From positions 4,387,058 to 4,451,057 of the forward strand of contig CM037870.1 of NCBI GenBank assembly GCA_021292105.1: 64,000 nt of DNA. Reading direction: 5' to 3'. This document shows positions 46,136-59,454 of the stretch, one piece after another. The notes under the pieces were generated by a model that saw only the letters and a list, made by a program, of their open reading frames with translations, did no database searches and was not told the DNA's origin. The translations under genes were made by a program, and so were the position numbers. Within the stretch, counting starts at the first letter, position 1; each line of letters opens with the position of its first letter. Origin of the DNA: Anadara kagoshimensis (lineage: Eukaryota > Mollusca > Bivalvia > Arcoida > Arcidae).

Positions 46136-48026
46136 TTGTACACAGGTGTTTATTTAGTCTGCATCATGGGGAAACATCAGTTGTTTATGTATAAACTGCA
46201 AATCTTGACACTACCCCATATACTGGATGGATCCTCCTATATTATTATTCTGAATGAAAGGTCAAGTGGACAGGTAGATGTTTTTTACCTATATAATTTT
46301 GACAGTAATGTTGAGGTTATTACGGGTTCAACAATAATGTTTGTTGACCCTGTTTTTTTAAAATGCTGATTTTATTTCATTTCTGTCGAAACTATTCCAA
46401 ACATTGGTCTGAATAATGAAAGTTTATTTTTATGTCAAATGCTTATCCAGTCAACATTTCCATTCACACCTGTTATTATTTTACGCTTATTTTAAGAAAA
46501 GTATTTCATTGCGTTAAAAAAACAAGAGGGCAACAAAATCACCATTTTAGAGAGGGGCAACACAAATTATTGTTAGGCCTGTATATTCTATTTGTACAGC
46601 TTACAGTATTATTGAAAGTTCCCTAATTTTATACTAGTACAATGCATTTATCATCTGATTACTGGTTTTTGTCATGTGATAATTTTTTTTATAAAATAAG
46701 TATTAAAAAATTAGCATATGCAACCAGTTGTCATATGTTAATTTTTTAATACTAATTTCATGAAAATTCAACACAGCACATATTTTATTGATCAAAAATA
46801 TTTGACAGAAAATCTTTTTATTTACACATTTTATTGACACTTAAAAATACAGCCGAAATTTAGTAGATTAACTGACCATTTTGCTCATTACAAATTATAT
46901 AAACGTATAATACACAAATAAGTAGATACATTAAATTGCACCACTGAATAAAAAGGTGAATAAAACCGAGAATGCAAAATATTATGACATGCAAACGCAG
47001 ACTGAAAACTGTATATACAAAAGAATGTGACCACTAAACATCTGTCAAAGGATTAACATAATATCCAGTCATCTATAACTTCTTTAAATTAACAGTAATT
47101 TTTTCAGCCCATCTAACAATTAAATTGAAAAATACACAAACAAATTAATTTATGCTAAACATTACAAAAAACTAAATGGTGTGATATTGGGTAACAATCG
47201 TGTAAAATGAAACTTAAGGGCTTTGAAATTTGAAAAAAAAGTTTTTGGGTTATGCCCCCTTAAGCGTCATAAGGCTAAATATTATAACACAGAAAATCTT
47301 GATTTTATACAAAATGTTATTACAAATTACAGAAACAATTCACAGACAAAGCTAAATTTTATACAAAATTTTACCAAAAATTACAGAAAAACTAAATTTT
47401 ATACAAAATGTCACAAATTACACAATAAACCCTAAATTATGCATTGAACATTAAACTTATCTGAATATATTTCATCTTTAATTTAGAACACAAGTAACGA
47501 CAATGTAAAGTAAATGCTTTTGTTTTGAAAAGCAATACAAGCTCACTATGCAAATATACAATAGCACAATACATGGTAAACATCATTTGGTATAATGATT
47601 TTTAAGATAGAGATTCTACATACTACACTACGAATATAAAAAAATTACATTTATATATACTGTTTATACAGAAATGTTTATGGATACTGTACAAAACAAT
47701 GTGACTTTTTAAGGCCCAGCCACTTTTATTTACATGTATCGTCTGGTTGTATTATTCCTAAGTTCCGATGTTGTAACATTTAACGGAGGCATTAGAAAAT
47801 CATATTTTGGAACTTCACAAAGAAAAACTAATTGTAAACGATCCAATTACCGAACACAACGTTGAACACCATTTTTGGCCCTTTTCTTTTCTTGCTACTT
47901 TCGTTTGTTCTTTCTTGTTTTTGGTTACTCTATGCAACTCCATAATTATAATGATATCAAATACCCATTACTTTATCGTATTAAGCTTTTAAGTGATTTT
48001 ACCAGAGTAGGCAGAGTGTTATATAT

Positions 48027-51000
48027 TTATTCACTATTACAGTAAGGATTTTCTTTTGGCGGTAGAAGGTTGTTGTATGGCCTAAAATGAAGAATTTATG
48101 TGATTCTATTATATTAAAGATTAGAAGACATACAAGATTTATGAAAGAGTTAAGAGGCAGCAAAAGAATAAGTAAAGTAATTGTCTTAAAAAGTACATAT
48201 GGTAGCATAGAAAAGACCCTATTACAGTCAAACCTGCATTAAAGGTCACCTCTATATAAGGGTCACCTGCTTATAAAGGCCAGTAGAATTGTATCCCAAT
48301 TGTTCTTATTCATATTGTTTGAACCTGTATATAATGGTCACCTGCCCTTAAAAGTCACTTTTACTGGTTCCCCTGGGTGGCCTTTATAGACAGGCTTGAC
48401 TGTATTATCATTATTAGTAGTAGTATAGGCAAACAACTTTGACCTGTCCACTTGACCTTTTATTTAAATACTTATCACAGACCAAGTACATATATGTATA
48501 TGCAGCACAGGTGTGTACAGTCCAACCTGCCTAAAAGGCCACCTCTATAAGGGCCACTTGCTTATAAAGGCCAGTTAAATTGTATCCCAATTGTTCTTTA
48601 TTTATATTATTTTAACCTGTATATAATGGTCACCTGACCATAAAGGCCACGGTTTCTGGTTTCCTTGGGTGACCTTTATAGACAGATATGACTATTTTGT
48701 ATACATCATGGATCTTAACACTACCCATGTATAGGATGGACCCTCCTATATGAATATTTCTAATAAAAGGTCAAGCTGTCAGGTTAATGTTGTTTGCCTT
48801 TAGTTGTTTTTATTGCATAAAACATAGTGACTGACTAAATGGAAAGTGTTTTTTTTTCAGGTGTTTATCTTGATATCTTGATTTGCCAGTTTTCCAAGTT
48901 TTTACTAATCTTGGACCAGAACACTTGTGTTTGGATAATATTTTGATGACAAACTAATAGATCTAGTTTTTGCACACATTTGCTAAACTCGGTTATCTTC
49001 CTTTGTAAAATTCGGACATAGAGGAATCCTTTTTTTGTAATTTTTTACCAGAGCAATGGAAATGCGTTTGTTAGTAAGTATATTCTTTCATGTTTACATT
49101 TTTTTTCAGAAAAATCTTGTTAGATTATATAAAAACAGAGAAATATATGTATGTAAAAAATGGGAGTAACAATGAATACTTAAGGTACCCTAAGGTGTAA
49201 AGAAAGGACGAAAGGTCACATGGACGGACACCACTATCACTATATACCCCCCACTTTTTAAGCGGGGGGTAGGGGGTATAATAAAATTACTTACAATTCA
49301 GCGTTTAGTTCTGTAAAATACAAACAATAAATAAATAAATAAATAAAAAATAATAATAATAAAAATAAAAAAAAAATAGAATATGCATATAACCAATAAT
49401 AAAACCAACTGTAATAACATTCCACGAGAAAAATCATTAGAAACATCATTCAATCGCACGAAATGTTCCATTACACATGTTTTAACATGTCTGCTCAATT
49501 GTTTTACTAGTAAATCAATGATTACGATATGCAAGAAAGGCTATATTAGAAGTTATGACAAACGCGATTGCTTTAATTATTCAATCGTCAACTTTTCCTA
49601 TTCTATGCAGCAATACGCCTGCTTCTGCTTATGGCGTATTTGCGCCACAGTTTATAGTTCCTACTTCGGGAACTTTATACAACGAAACAAGGTGCTAACA
49701 AATAAATCGTTGACTTAACAGGTTTATCTAGACATCAAAACGTCATCAGAATAGTGTTTGGATATTTGACGACGCATGGTTCCATGTTCCTTACTTTTCA
49801 ATTTTAATTTTACACGTGGCAGATGTAGCTAGCTATACAGGCGGTATTTATCCTTCCAGAGCACCCAACATCATTTCACTGGTTAATCTTAAATTGCTAG
49901 TTTTCAAAGTTTTTACTTGGCTTTTTAGTTTGTTATTTGAATAGAGGTCGATATGTTTGTTTTTGATCTGAACGTATCCCTACTAAACAAACCCATTTGA
50001 AACATTGACAAATAGAGCACAAGTGGTTTTGAATATTCGAACCAGAATGAAATGTACATATAACTCGCCTCAATATTTATCAGACGGATGTATTTGAAGC
50101 AGTATGGCAAACGAAATCTATTTAATCTTTCTATTGTCAACTTTTCTTTTTTGGATATGCATTTACACCCTTACTCTGTTTAATTGCTAAATTGTCTCAT
50201 ATTTCTACGCTCCTTTGATTCTCATACATGACTGCTGTATTTAGCTAAACATTCTTGCCCTTCCGAATACCCGACCTCACTTCCTCAAGTGTATGTTCAC
50301 TAGTTTATCATAAAGTTTTATTCTTCTTTTTGGGATTGTGATTTGAAAATGGATCAGTATATACGACATAAACATATGAAATGTATTTCAGTGCATTGAT
50401 GTTTTCATAGTGACCGACTTATTGATAATCTTAAATCCAATAGGAATAGTTTGTTAGTTTTTAATTTCAATTATCATGCACAATGCTGGTACATTCAATA
50501 AAAAAAACTGACATATCAATTCAATGTTCAAATCACAATCCAAAAGCAAAGTAAAAACTGGGAAACCAAGTTAAACACGTGAACTTCAACCTGGGAAGTG
50601 AGGCAGGGTGCTCCGGAAGGGTAAGCCTCTCCTCCTTCTTAGGCTGCGACCTCCACTAAACTGAGCTAATAAGTATATGAAAACACTGAATAAAATTCTT
50701 ACCAGCTACACGACAATTATTTTCATATATTCTTGGATTAATCTCCATGGACTGTCTAATTATTTCTTGTCTAAAAAAGAAAAAAAAACAAACATACCAT
50801 CTTTTTAATGGCGTCGCATGGGCCCTGTGATGTTGATTGTTAAAATATTTTGTTATACTTCTAGGTAATTCTGAGTATTGCTGAGTTTATGTTTTCAGTT
50901 ACTACTTTTTTAATCATCATGTACAAACAAGAACATGAATGTTTGGTGCTTTGTTTTAAAGAAAAAAGAGATTGCAATACAGAACATCATTTTCTTCAAC

Positions 51001-51117
51001 AATGACTAGGATGCTGGTAACAAGTCTCTCATCTTCAACAACAAATTGTATATTGCTGCACAAAGTGTTAATAAAAATAGCAAAAACAACAGAACCAGAT
51101 ACTAATGCATAAGTTAA

Positions 51118-51199
<82 letters not shown>

Positions 51200-54100
51200 T
51201 TCATCTTTTTTTCTTAAATTGAGATATTGTGATTGTATTAGGAAAGTACGTAACCTGCATTGTCACACAACATCAGTAGTATGTAAAATACTTACAATAA
51301 CTGCATCTGGATATTTAGTGAAGTGGCTGCAAAATGTAATTATAATATATAAATTACTTTTTTAAAAAGAAAAGTATATAAACTATGAATGACATTGTTT
51401 ATTGAGTAGTGCTTGGACAAAAATTGTGAAACCAAAATTGTTTTCAAGACACTGAAAAAATACCAAAAGGATAAACTATTATGGAATTCTAAAAATTTAA
51501 AATTAATTGATGGAAACATTAGAATTTATAGACAGATTGAGGAGTCATTTTGGATTAAAAAGGGCGGTATTTAATCACATTAGACAGATGGACTTTATAT
51601 ATGTCATTATATAGTAAAATCCCTTGGGGATACTTCAGACCGGTTGCTATATACAGGTGGACTCTATAGCAGGTTATACTGTATTACTTTTTGTATTCAT
51701 CTTACCGAGTGTTCTCCACTGCCGTAACCTTCTGTACACGATACAACCTACCAAAACTGTAACTAATGATGCTAGTAAGAATGACGCAGTGATCACCGGC
51801 CAGTTGTTTTGTAGAAATTGGATGATGGTGTCAGTTACTACAAAATGAAAAGGAGAGACATAATTTATACACTTAATATCGTAATGTGCTTAGGAAAAGA
51901 TTTTGGGACTTTGAGAGAGATTATTTCGTGATATATATTTGGAAATACTTTTTAAAGATTTTCAGATACAGTGAATCATGGTATGTAATTCAAAGTTTAT
52001 CACAAGAATTCACTCAAAATACTAAAAAATACTTACATCATATAGATTCAAACAATGGTCACCAACCATTTGGAACATTACATGGACTTAAATTCACACA
52101 TTTTGTTAAAACCAAAACGCTTGGAAATTTAAAAAAAACACTTTCAGAGTTTAATATGTTAATTTCTTTTGGCGTACTACATGTAGACGAAGAACTCACA
52201 TTAAACTGGAGATTAAACTTGTTCCGTTATGCATATTTGGAACCCTTTCGAACATATGTCTAACAGCAATTTTTAAAAACACACAGGAGGTAAATAATTA
52301 GAAAGTGATTACCCTTTCGGAGCACCCCCCTTGAAAGTTCAAGTGTTTAGCTTTACGTGCAAGTTTTCAATATCTTTGGAATATGGCCATTAATAAATGA
52401 TGGATACAATTTTGTATGCTATTTCAGGATTCTATCCACAATACTTGTTTTATAATCATCAATGCCAATTGATTATAAGAACTTACTCAGATTCTGTGTC
52501 GTTTCGTAGTCAATTATCAGACACATGTTTGTTGTTTGTCCATGCATTGTCTGTACATAGGTGAAATGACCAGCTGGAAATCCAAAATCTTCTTTTAAAC
52601 CCCTTTGTAACCATGCCATATTTGGTGATGTATCATTTGTACTATTTGTACAAGTTGTATTGAAAAGTCTCAAACTTATAATTTCGGTGTCATCTAATTC
52701 CATCGAAGGGTTACCTAGATAACAATAATAATATATATTATTTGTTGCAACATTAAATTAATTTACATTTTATAAATTTAGCATTAGTCTGCGTCTGAAA
52801 TAAAAAAAGTGCAGTCATAATATAGATTGAGTATATCATATGTCTAGCTAAACAGGAGTTGCTTACCCTTCCGGAGCACCCGGCCTCACATCCCTGGTGG
52901 AAGTTCACGTGTCTAACTTAACTTGTCAGTTTCAAAGTTTTTACTTTGCTTCTGGACTGTGTTTTCGATCATATACCTTTTTAAAAATATTATTGAATGC
53001 ATTCAAACAATGGTATTATGAACTGTCAATTAAACAACATCTTGAATAAAAGTAACAGATTAAGAAAACAATATGCATTTGTCAGCGCATACATACCCAT
53101 TTTTCAAATTACAAGCTCAAAAGCAAAGTAAAAACTGCCAAAATATGTTAAACACGTCAATTTTCACCACAGAGGAGAGGTCAAGTGCACCGGAAGAGTA
53201 AACATCACAACATAAAACAATAAAGTTAAGGATAAATAAAAAACCCTTAACATATAAAAACAATTCATGTCTATATCACTATTCCAAAACTTAAAACTTT
53301 GAATCTGAGAATTAGGTTAAACATATTCAAAACTATTCAATGTAAAATAGAATGGCACAAGACCGACTTTGGGAAGGAATTACAAACAGTTGATACACAG
53401 ATAAGCATAAATAAAGGCTATGTTATACATAATTACACCCAGCGATATAAAACTTTGCAAATTACAAGAATATTTAAGGAATTAAATGTAATTCGTAAAA
53501 TAATTCAAACCAATATTTAGATATGTAATTGTTTTGGAATTATTCTCACATGTTATGTCGAGTGTTGCATTAGGATTGACATCTGAAGAACTGTTTAAAG
53601 CTTCACAAACTATTGTCTGATAACTCTCTTTACAATCAGTGAAATAATTCAGATACGATTTTGTTGACCACAAACGGGATTCATTGTCTAAATCTTTAGT
53701 TACAGAACTCTCAATCAAAGGAATCTGATCTCCATTTTCTGGCCTTAGAATGCTCCATTGTATCTCTGCTGCTGGTCGACTAGGAGATGTCTTACATTCT
53801 ACTAGGAACAGTTGACCACCTCCGGGCTTCAATCTGTTTTGAATGTTGCTAATAGTAACTGCTTTTACTGGAACTACAAATAACAAAAATTGAATACAAT
53901 GTTCTAGTGAATAAATATTTCAATATTTCATAACAGGTTATGTGCATTGGTTTTAACTAAACATGAAACAATGAATGAGTAGTAAAAACGCAAAATAAAG
54001 CTAAAAAGCACAACTTCACCCGTTATTTTGTTAATATTACTCAAAGGTCTAAGTTTAGTGAAAATTGAACTTATTTCCCTCAAATACAATATTTGTCAGA

Positions 54101-56448
54101 TTGACATGTAGCCAATCATTATTTGTAAGAAAAACACAAGCTGAAACCATGATACAGGCTTTGTCGAAAGTAATAGAACGAAGCGAAATAATTAATGTTG
54201 AGTGTTACCAGTGAATTTTACATGTAATAAACTATAAAAAAAACTAGAAAAACTGTGAGCCACAATCTCACAAAAATCCATCGGATTAAATCTTTAAATA
54301 GGAGGTGCACATCTACATTATATCACCAAGATTTTGTGAAAGTTTCATAAAAATCCATTGAAGGGTTTAGGAGGAGTTGCGGATAAGAGATAGGTACCCT
54401 AAGGTGTAACGAAAGGACGGACGGACACCCCTATCACTATATACCCCCCACTTTTTAAGCGGGGGTATAAAAATAATTGAGACAATGTATTAATCTCTTA
54501 ATCCCATAACGACGCATAAAGGTACTTGATATTCCCACTTAGCTAATATTTTAAAATTTCCTATTCCCACTTAGCCAACATGGCTAAACACGAGGCCAAG
54601 ATAAGTTGCTGTTTTGACAATCAAAAACAAGCATACTAATTCATGTCCAAATCACAATTCCAGAAGCAAAGTAAAAACTTTGGAACTGACAAATTTGGCT
54701 AAACAAGGGCAGTGAGACCAGGTACACATTTAACATTTTTCTATAGTCTTTTTCACCTAAATTTGTTCTGTAGTGCAAGTTATTTTATTGAATATTATTC
54801 TATAATTTATTTAAAATTGAATATTCAATTATACTTTAATATTAAAAATGTGCATTTTAAATAGATAAATAGGTATATGAAATAAATAAATAAATAAATC
54901 TTTCTTAAATTAGATATGTCTATAAAATTAAGCTTTAAAGGTTATAGGGTATTTTCGTCATTAGTCATTAGTTCATTTTGAAATTTATAATGCATGTATT
55001 TTTCTGCTTTGTTTCAATAACCTTTAACAATCTTAGCTTAATGAACAGCGAACAAAATATCGTACATAAGAAATAAACAAAGGTGAACAACAGATACAAA
55101 TGAAAGAGATGGTACTAAATTTTTTTTTCATAAACATCAGATGACCACCGATGGCTCGAACATTTTGCTGAAGTGCCAAGGAGCCATCAGAGTTCTACTG
55201 TACAATAATGTATAACAAACAGTATTTTTTCCTTTTTAGTCTTTGGAAGCCCCTGTTTAACTGGGCCTTGTTGACAGCGCTGTCTTAAGCACCGGGTTAC
55301 AGATTACTATTTTATTTATAAGGTACCTAATTAAATATTCTATAGCATAATTACAAGTATTTTCAAATATACCCAACAAGAATGTTAAAGACCACATCAA
55401 AAACATTATTTAATTTTGTAAAACGAAAATCATATATTTTCATATTCACACTTCTCATAATTTCATCAGGCTGATTTTATTTCATGCACAAAAATTACTT
55501 CATAACACTATTTGAGCAATGAAAGAATAAGAATAAAAATACACATGGAATTAACATTTTTCAGATTTTGAATTTTTATTTCAAATTTTTCTATTGTCCT
55601 TAACTATGTTTTGAGTATATACACCGAGATCAAAATATTATAATTTGGTATTACCTTGAACATATATTGTTGTTGTATCTTCATATGGAGTTCTATATAT
55701 CCATAAAGTACATCTAATTTTAGCACCATGTTTTGTTGGAGAAACATTATATAATATCAGCTTAATGCTATTAGTTCTTTTATTACAGCTAGTCTTGTAT
55801 TTGTTTTAGTAAACATATACGTGAAAAAGTTGTGATCACAGAAAGGGTTCTCAAAACTATCGAGATCAACTAAAACGACATTTGAAAGTTCCAAGATGAC
55901 ATTCCAATTCAAACTGTGATCCGTTATTATCCTTTGATCGAGTTTACACTCAACTTCTAGATCCTGATATTCGTGAACAACAACCTCGTTCCTGGGACGT
56001 ATGAAGACTTTAAATGGGGCTGCAACTTAATCATCATCATCATCATCATCATTCATCATCATCATGTAATCTATCGTAACACAAACTAGCGTTTAGGAAA
56101 GTTACATGTGATGCTGTTCCCTTTGAGTAGCTTATAAAGCTAAATTCAAAAGATTTCTATAACATTATAAGAGCAAATAATGGTACGCCATTTCTGTTTA
56201 GTGAATTTAAATTTCTCTTAATTTCTTTTATGAAACAAAGATGTTTTGCCAATTATTATCATAGCTTTGTTAAAATGTTTTGTATGAAATGTGCTGGAAA
56301 GTTTTGGTAAATTGAAAATTATACGTAAATCTAATAGAAAATACCAAATTACGAATATTATAAAAAAAAAAAGGATTTTGATGAAATAATTAAACTAAAT
56401 TATACCATTAATTCTTATTACAAGGACGACAAATACCAGTATATTCAT
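48027..56448 (-). CDS. Ig-family transmembrane receptor gene B (most complete copy)
   Basis: Minus-strand exons in order: signal 56406-56448 (MNILVFVVLVIRING); Ig1 55655-56025 (371 nt, one base short of 372, frameshift after FTYMFTKT); Ig2 53550-53873 (324 nt, intact; VEC, IQWS, IVCEA); Cys-containing ectodomain 52487-52714 (228 nt; lost two of the Cys seen in copy A: LDDTE and QRGLKE); membrane exon 51706-51837 (132 nt; ASFLLASLVTVLVGCIVYRR); cytoplasmic 50703-50765 (63 nt; INPRIYENN); candidate terminal 48027-48081 (PYNNLLPPKENPYCNSE-stop). Junctions are phase 1 apart from the last. A type I surface receptor with about two Ig domains and a short tail containing Tyr-x-Asn motifs is inferred; immune recognition is only a guess from the clustered, fast-changing arrangement. 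If the upstream E signal and Ig1 exons splice to Ig2 here, a complete frame up to the cytoplasmic exon results. Confidence 0.65.
49180..49285. mobile_element. Internally deleted GGGGGTATA element
   Basis: Only the GGTACCCTAAGGTGTAA to AGGGGGTATAATA part remains. Copy 1 (24810-25075) has the full element at the same place, so the deletion followed the duplication. Confidence 0.65.
49495..49965 (+). mobile_element. Reverse-transcriptase retroelement remnant, copy 2
   Basis: Duplicate of 25300-25765; reads RSYDKRDCFNYSIVNFSYSM and GNFIQRNKVLTNKSLT before the 3' tail. Confidence 0.6.
51118..51197. repeat. (CA)n(TA)n microsatellite, copy 2
   Basis: Duplicate of 26883-26961 with slightly different CA and TA numbers. 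Confidence 0.95.
52850..53200. mobile_element. Opposed retroelement tails, copy 2
   Basis: Plus tail at 52855-52975, minus tail at 53100-53200 running on to CACCGGAAGAGTAAAC. This is the intact counterpart of the tail broken at 29107. Confidence 0.55.
54240..54475 (+). mobile_element. GGGGGTATA-ended dispersed element, arm B
   Basis: Starts CTAGAAAAACTGTGAGCC, ends AAGCGGGGGTATAAAA; inverted counterpart of 34285-34550. Confidence 0.65.
56030..56066. repeat. (ATC)n microsatellite at Ig1 acceptor
   Basis: ATC triplets lie immediately upstream (minus strand) of the Ig1 acceptor of gene B, replacing the usual pyrimidine tract. The arm A counterpart at 32390-32402 has only four repeats. Confidence 0.8.
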
Positions 56449-56679
56449 GTTCTGTAGATCCATTTGTCACTCTGATATTTTAGTCCATGTACATGTATAT
56501 ATATATCTCCAATTAAAATTCTTGATTGCACGTTTTCTTCAACATCATGATAATTTAAATTTCCTCATTATGTGACATATTTCCTGCTTTAAGCTGAACG
56601 CAATTAGTTTTATTCCAAAGGTTACATATACAAAGTGTTTAATCATATGTTAATTGAACAAATATTCTTTTTGAATTGT

Positions 56680-56855
56680 TTAATTCTTAAGTTTTATGAC
56701 CGTCATCACAGTATTGTTGATAAGTTTGATTTCTTTGTGTCCATGATTGACCTGGGTATATTTGATGTCCCATACTTCCATGTTACTTTCACACAATTTT
56801 GATTACACACGTGGCGGGTGTAGCTACTAAAAGGAGGTGCTTACCCTTCCGGAAC
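56680..56855 (+). mobile_element. RT-element C-terminal fragment (arm B)
   Basis: Plus strand reads KFYDRHHSIVDKFDFFVS-like remnants followed by the ACACGTGGCGGGTGTAGC tail, then breaks at CCGGAACTGATTG into SINE sequence. Confidence 0.6.
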
Positions 56856-57399
56856 TGATTGAATGGGGCTTTAAGTGCCACTAAAGAATATTTCACTTAT
56901 ATCGACAGTCAGTGGCTATAGATGACGTAGCAGAAATTTTTCGCAGTGCTTTAGGGCAATTGTGTAGGGAGGGTTTTTACGTGCAAAGCCTGCCATGATA
57001 CAGACCATCTGTTTAATAGGTATCTAGCGAAGAAACACGCAACTTTCATTTCTAAATGCAGAGTGCTTAGCGAAAAAAAAATTCATTACCTAGTATCATG
57101 TCTTGGTCAGACACGGTCAGGATTCGAACTAACTTATGTTGAACACGCATTGTTGTACAAAATCATATAAACTGCTTTTTAACTTCAACATACATTTTAT
57201 ATCAGTGCAACATTTAAATTCAATTATATCATTACAGCTAGTCATACAGCCTAACTTTAAGAGGTAATTGTATTACTACAAGAGAATTGTTAAAGAAAAT
57301 TAAAAAAAAACTCAAGAATTTAATCCTGATATGTACCTGACAACATTCATGTAACATTTTGTGTTATATTCTAAACAAAAATATACTGAAGGAGATGTT

Positions 57400-57945
57400 A
57401 TAGTGTTTGGCAGACAACATATTACTCAAACTGTGTACCGTTGCTTGCAGGTTTGTTTATTTTTTCGTATGAAACAGATTTGTTGCAGAACCATATTAAA
57501 TCTGGAGAAAAGGCTGTCGCCACATACAGATATGTAGATGACTTTCTTTTAATAATCATTAATTGCAGATTATGCGAATGTCATCTATCTCAATAACTTT
57601 GAAATAATAAAAAAAAAACAACTGACCCTCCCAGTTCTACTTTATATTTAGAATCATACCTAAATTATTACGCCTTCGATGTGAAGCTGTATGGCAATAG
57701 CTATTTTTCTATTGTCAACATTGCTTTTCTATGCAATTAATACGCAATGGTAAGGCTCAGTTCCATGTTGCTTTCAATCCAAATTTTAATTACACACGTG
57801 GCGGATGAAGCTAGCTAAACAGGAGCTGCTTAACCATCCGGCGCACCCCGCCTTCATTCCCTGGTGGAAGTGTATAACCTGATGTATAAGCTTCAAAGTT
57901 TTGTATTCGCTGGACTTTTTGTCTGAACTTGGAATTGTATGTTTG
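57400..57945 (+). mobile_element. Degenerate reverse-transcriptase element
   Basis: Contains TYRYVDDFLLI (57512-57550 region), the [YF]xDD catalytic motif context of reverse transcriptases, then a shortened KLYGNSYFSIVNIAFL remnant and a full 3' tail (57770-57945). Many stops and an internal deletion. Confidence 0.6.
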
Positions 57946-58369
57946 TTTTATTTCTTTCTCAAGTGCAGCATTTAAGTTTACAATTAAGATAACCTTACAA
58001 CCTTTACAAACTACCTATTTCTTCACTTAATTAAACAATTAAAGAATTTGTTGCAAATCGTTGTTACTAAAACATATGATAACTAATACAATGAAAAGCC
58101 GTGTCTTATTAAGCGGAACTTAAAACGTTTCATGTGACGTTTTTTGAAATTGCATAAGACCTGAATGAAGTAGAAACGCTGAATAACACTTTTTTATGTT
58201 ACACTAACTCTCATTGAAATCACAAACAAATTCCTTAATTTATTAGTTAGAGCAATACATAAACCAAGATATCTAGAGATATGAAGCGCACTTTAGTCGA
58301 GGAGAAACACTTCTAATACTGATATTGGCAGATCATTACTATTCATATAAATGTCTTTAATAATAATTA

Positions 58370-59065
58370 CATACATACAGAACCTGTTAAATCTGGAGAG
58401 AACTGTCGCCAAATCGTTCAACTCAACATACAGATATATAGATGACGTTCTGTCTCTTAACAATCCTAAATTTGGAGACTATGTGAATGTCATCTATCTA
58501 ATCCTAGTGAGCTTGAAATAAAAGACACGACTTATACCTGAATTATTACGCACGCGAAAGGCTACATTTGAAACTTTATGACAAACGTGATGATTTCAAT
58601 TTTTCTATTGTCAACTTTTTTTATGCAGCAATATACCTGCTTCTCCTGCTTATGGTGCATTTGTTTCCCAATTAATACGCTATGGTAGAGCTTGTTCCCA
58701 CTACGGGGACTTTGTACAACGATACAAAGAAGTAGGCTACTTGCAAATAATCGTTGACTCAGGGATATTGCAAGCCTAGGTTCAAAAAGTTTTATGGCCG
58801 TCATCACAGTATTGTTGATAAGTTTGATGTTTCTGTGTCCAGGATTGCCCTGGATATATTTAATGTCTCATAGTTCCATGTTCCTTTCACACAATTTTGA
58901 TGTAACACGTGGCGGGTGTAGCTAGCTAAACAGGAGGTGCTTAGCCTTCCGGAGCACCCGGCCTCACTTCCCTGGTGGACGTTCACGTGTCTAACCTAAC
59001 TTGTCAAGTCAAAGTTTTTACTTTGCTTCTGGATTGTGATTCGGACATGGATTAGTATGTCTAAT
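58370..59065 (+). mobile_element. Best-preserved reverse-transcriptase element fragment
   Basis: Plus strand, across frame changes: STYRYIDDVLSLNNPKFGDY (YIDD catalytic box), SELEIKDTT, KLYDKRDDFNFSIVN, YGRACSHYGDFVQRYKE, and a C-terminus KFYGRHHSIVDKFDVSVSRI ending at about 58865. The 3' tail (ACACGTGGCGGGTGTAGC ... GATTCGGACATGGATTAGTA) follows. The tail links this element to the short tails elsewhere in the window. Element class (non-LTR or Penelope-like) not decided; no endonuclease domain is visible. Confidence 0.75.
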
Positions 59066-59454
59066 AAACAAACTTTTATCAAGGTGGACTAATAATAATT
59101 TGCTTAATTAGTGGTAGGTGTCATTAGAATGTAAATTCCACTTCATCAAATGAATTCATTGTGAAATATAAAAAGATTTTTAGCTAGTCCATTACATAAG
59201 TAATGTAGATAATTAGCATTCTGTGGGGTCTGCTTACTTAAATTACGTCACTGCACGGGGTCCCCAAAACCGAGCTTTTTTATTTGGATTAACGAGAGGT
59301 GTATTGCAAACTCGCCGATATCTCCCTTATTTCGGCATGGATTTTTATAATTGTTTCGCTTAAGTCATATTTCAGTATGGAGAATAACATATGTAAAAAT
59401 CAAAAATCGTTACAGGTACTCTTTAAAGAAAGACATTCGGGTTGTGCATTATGT
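59066..59454. other. Spacer without visible gene
   Basis: Unique AT-rich sequence between the RT element and block E. A 68-codon plus frame is present but has no recognisable content or splice context. Confidence 0.4.

Larger units (their letters stand above)
43568..53165. repeat. Segmental duplication block, copy 2
   Basis: Direct copy of 19112-29107, offset about 24.4 kb. It keeps the same exon set (48027-52714), CA/TA microsatellite and TIR elements. It is preceded by the D block (41855-43567), whereas copy 1 is preceded by CDC6 sequence. Confidence 0.92.
53418..57380. repeat. Inverted duplication arm B
   Basis: Reverse-complement homologue of 29114-35367. Here the signal, Ig1 and Ig2 exons are collinear with the 3' exons of gene B, which is taken as the ancestral arrangement. 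Confidence 0.9.
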
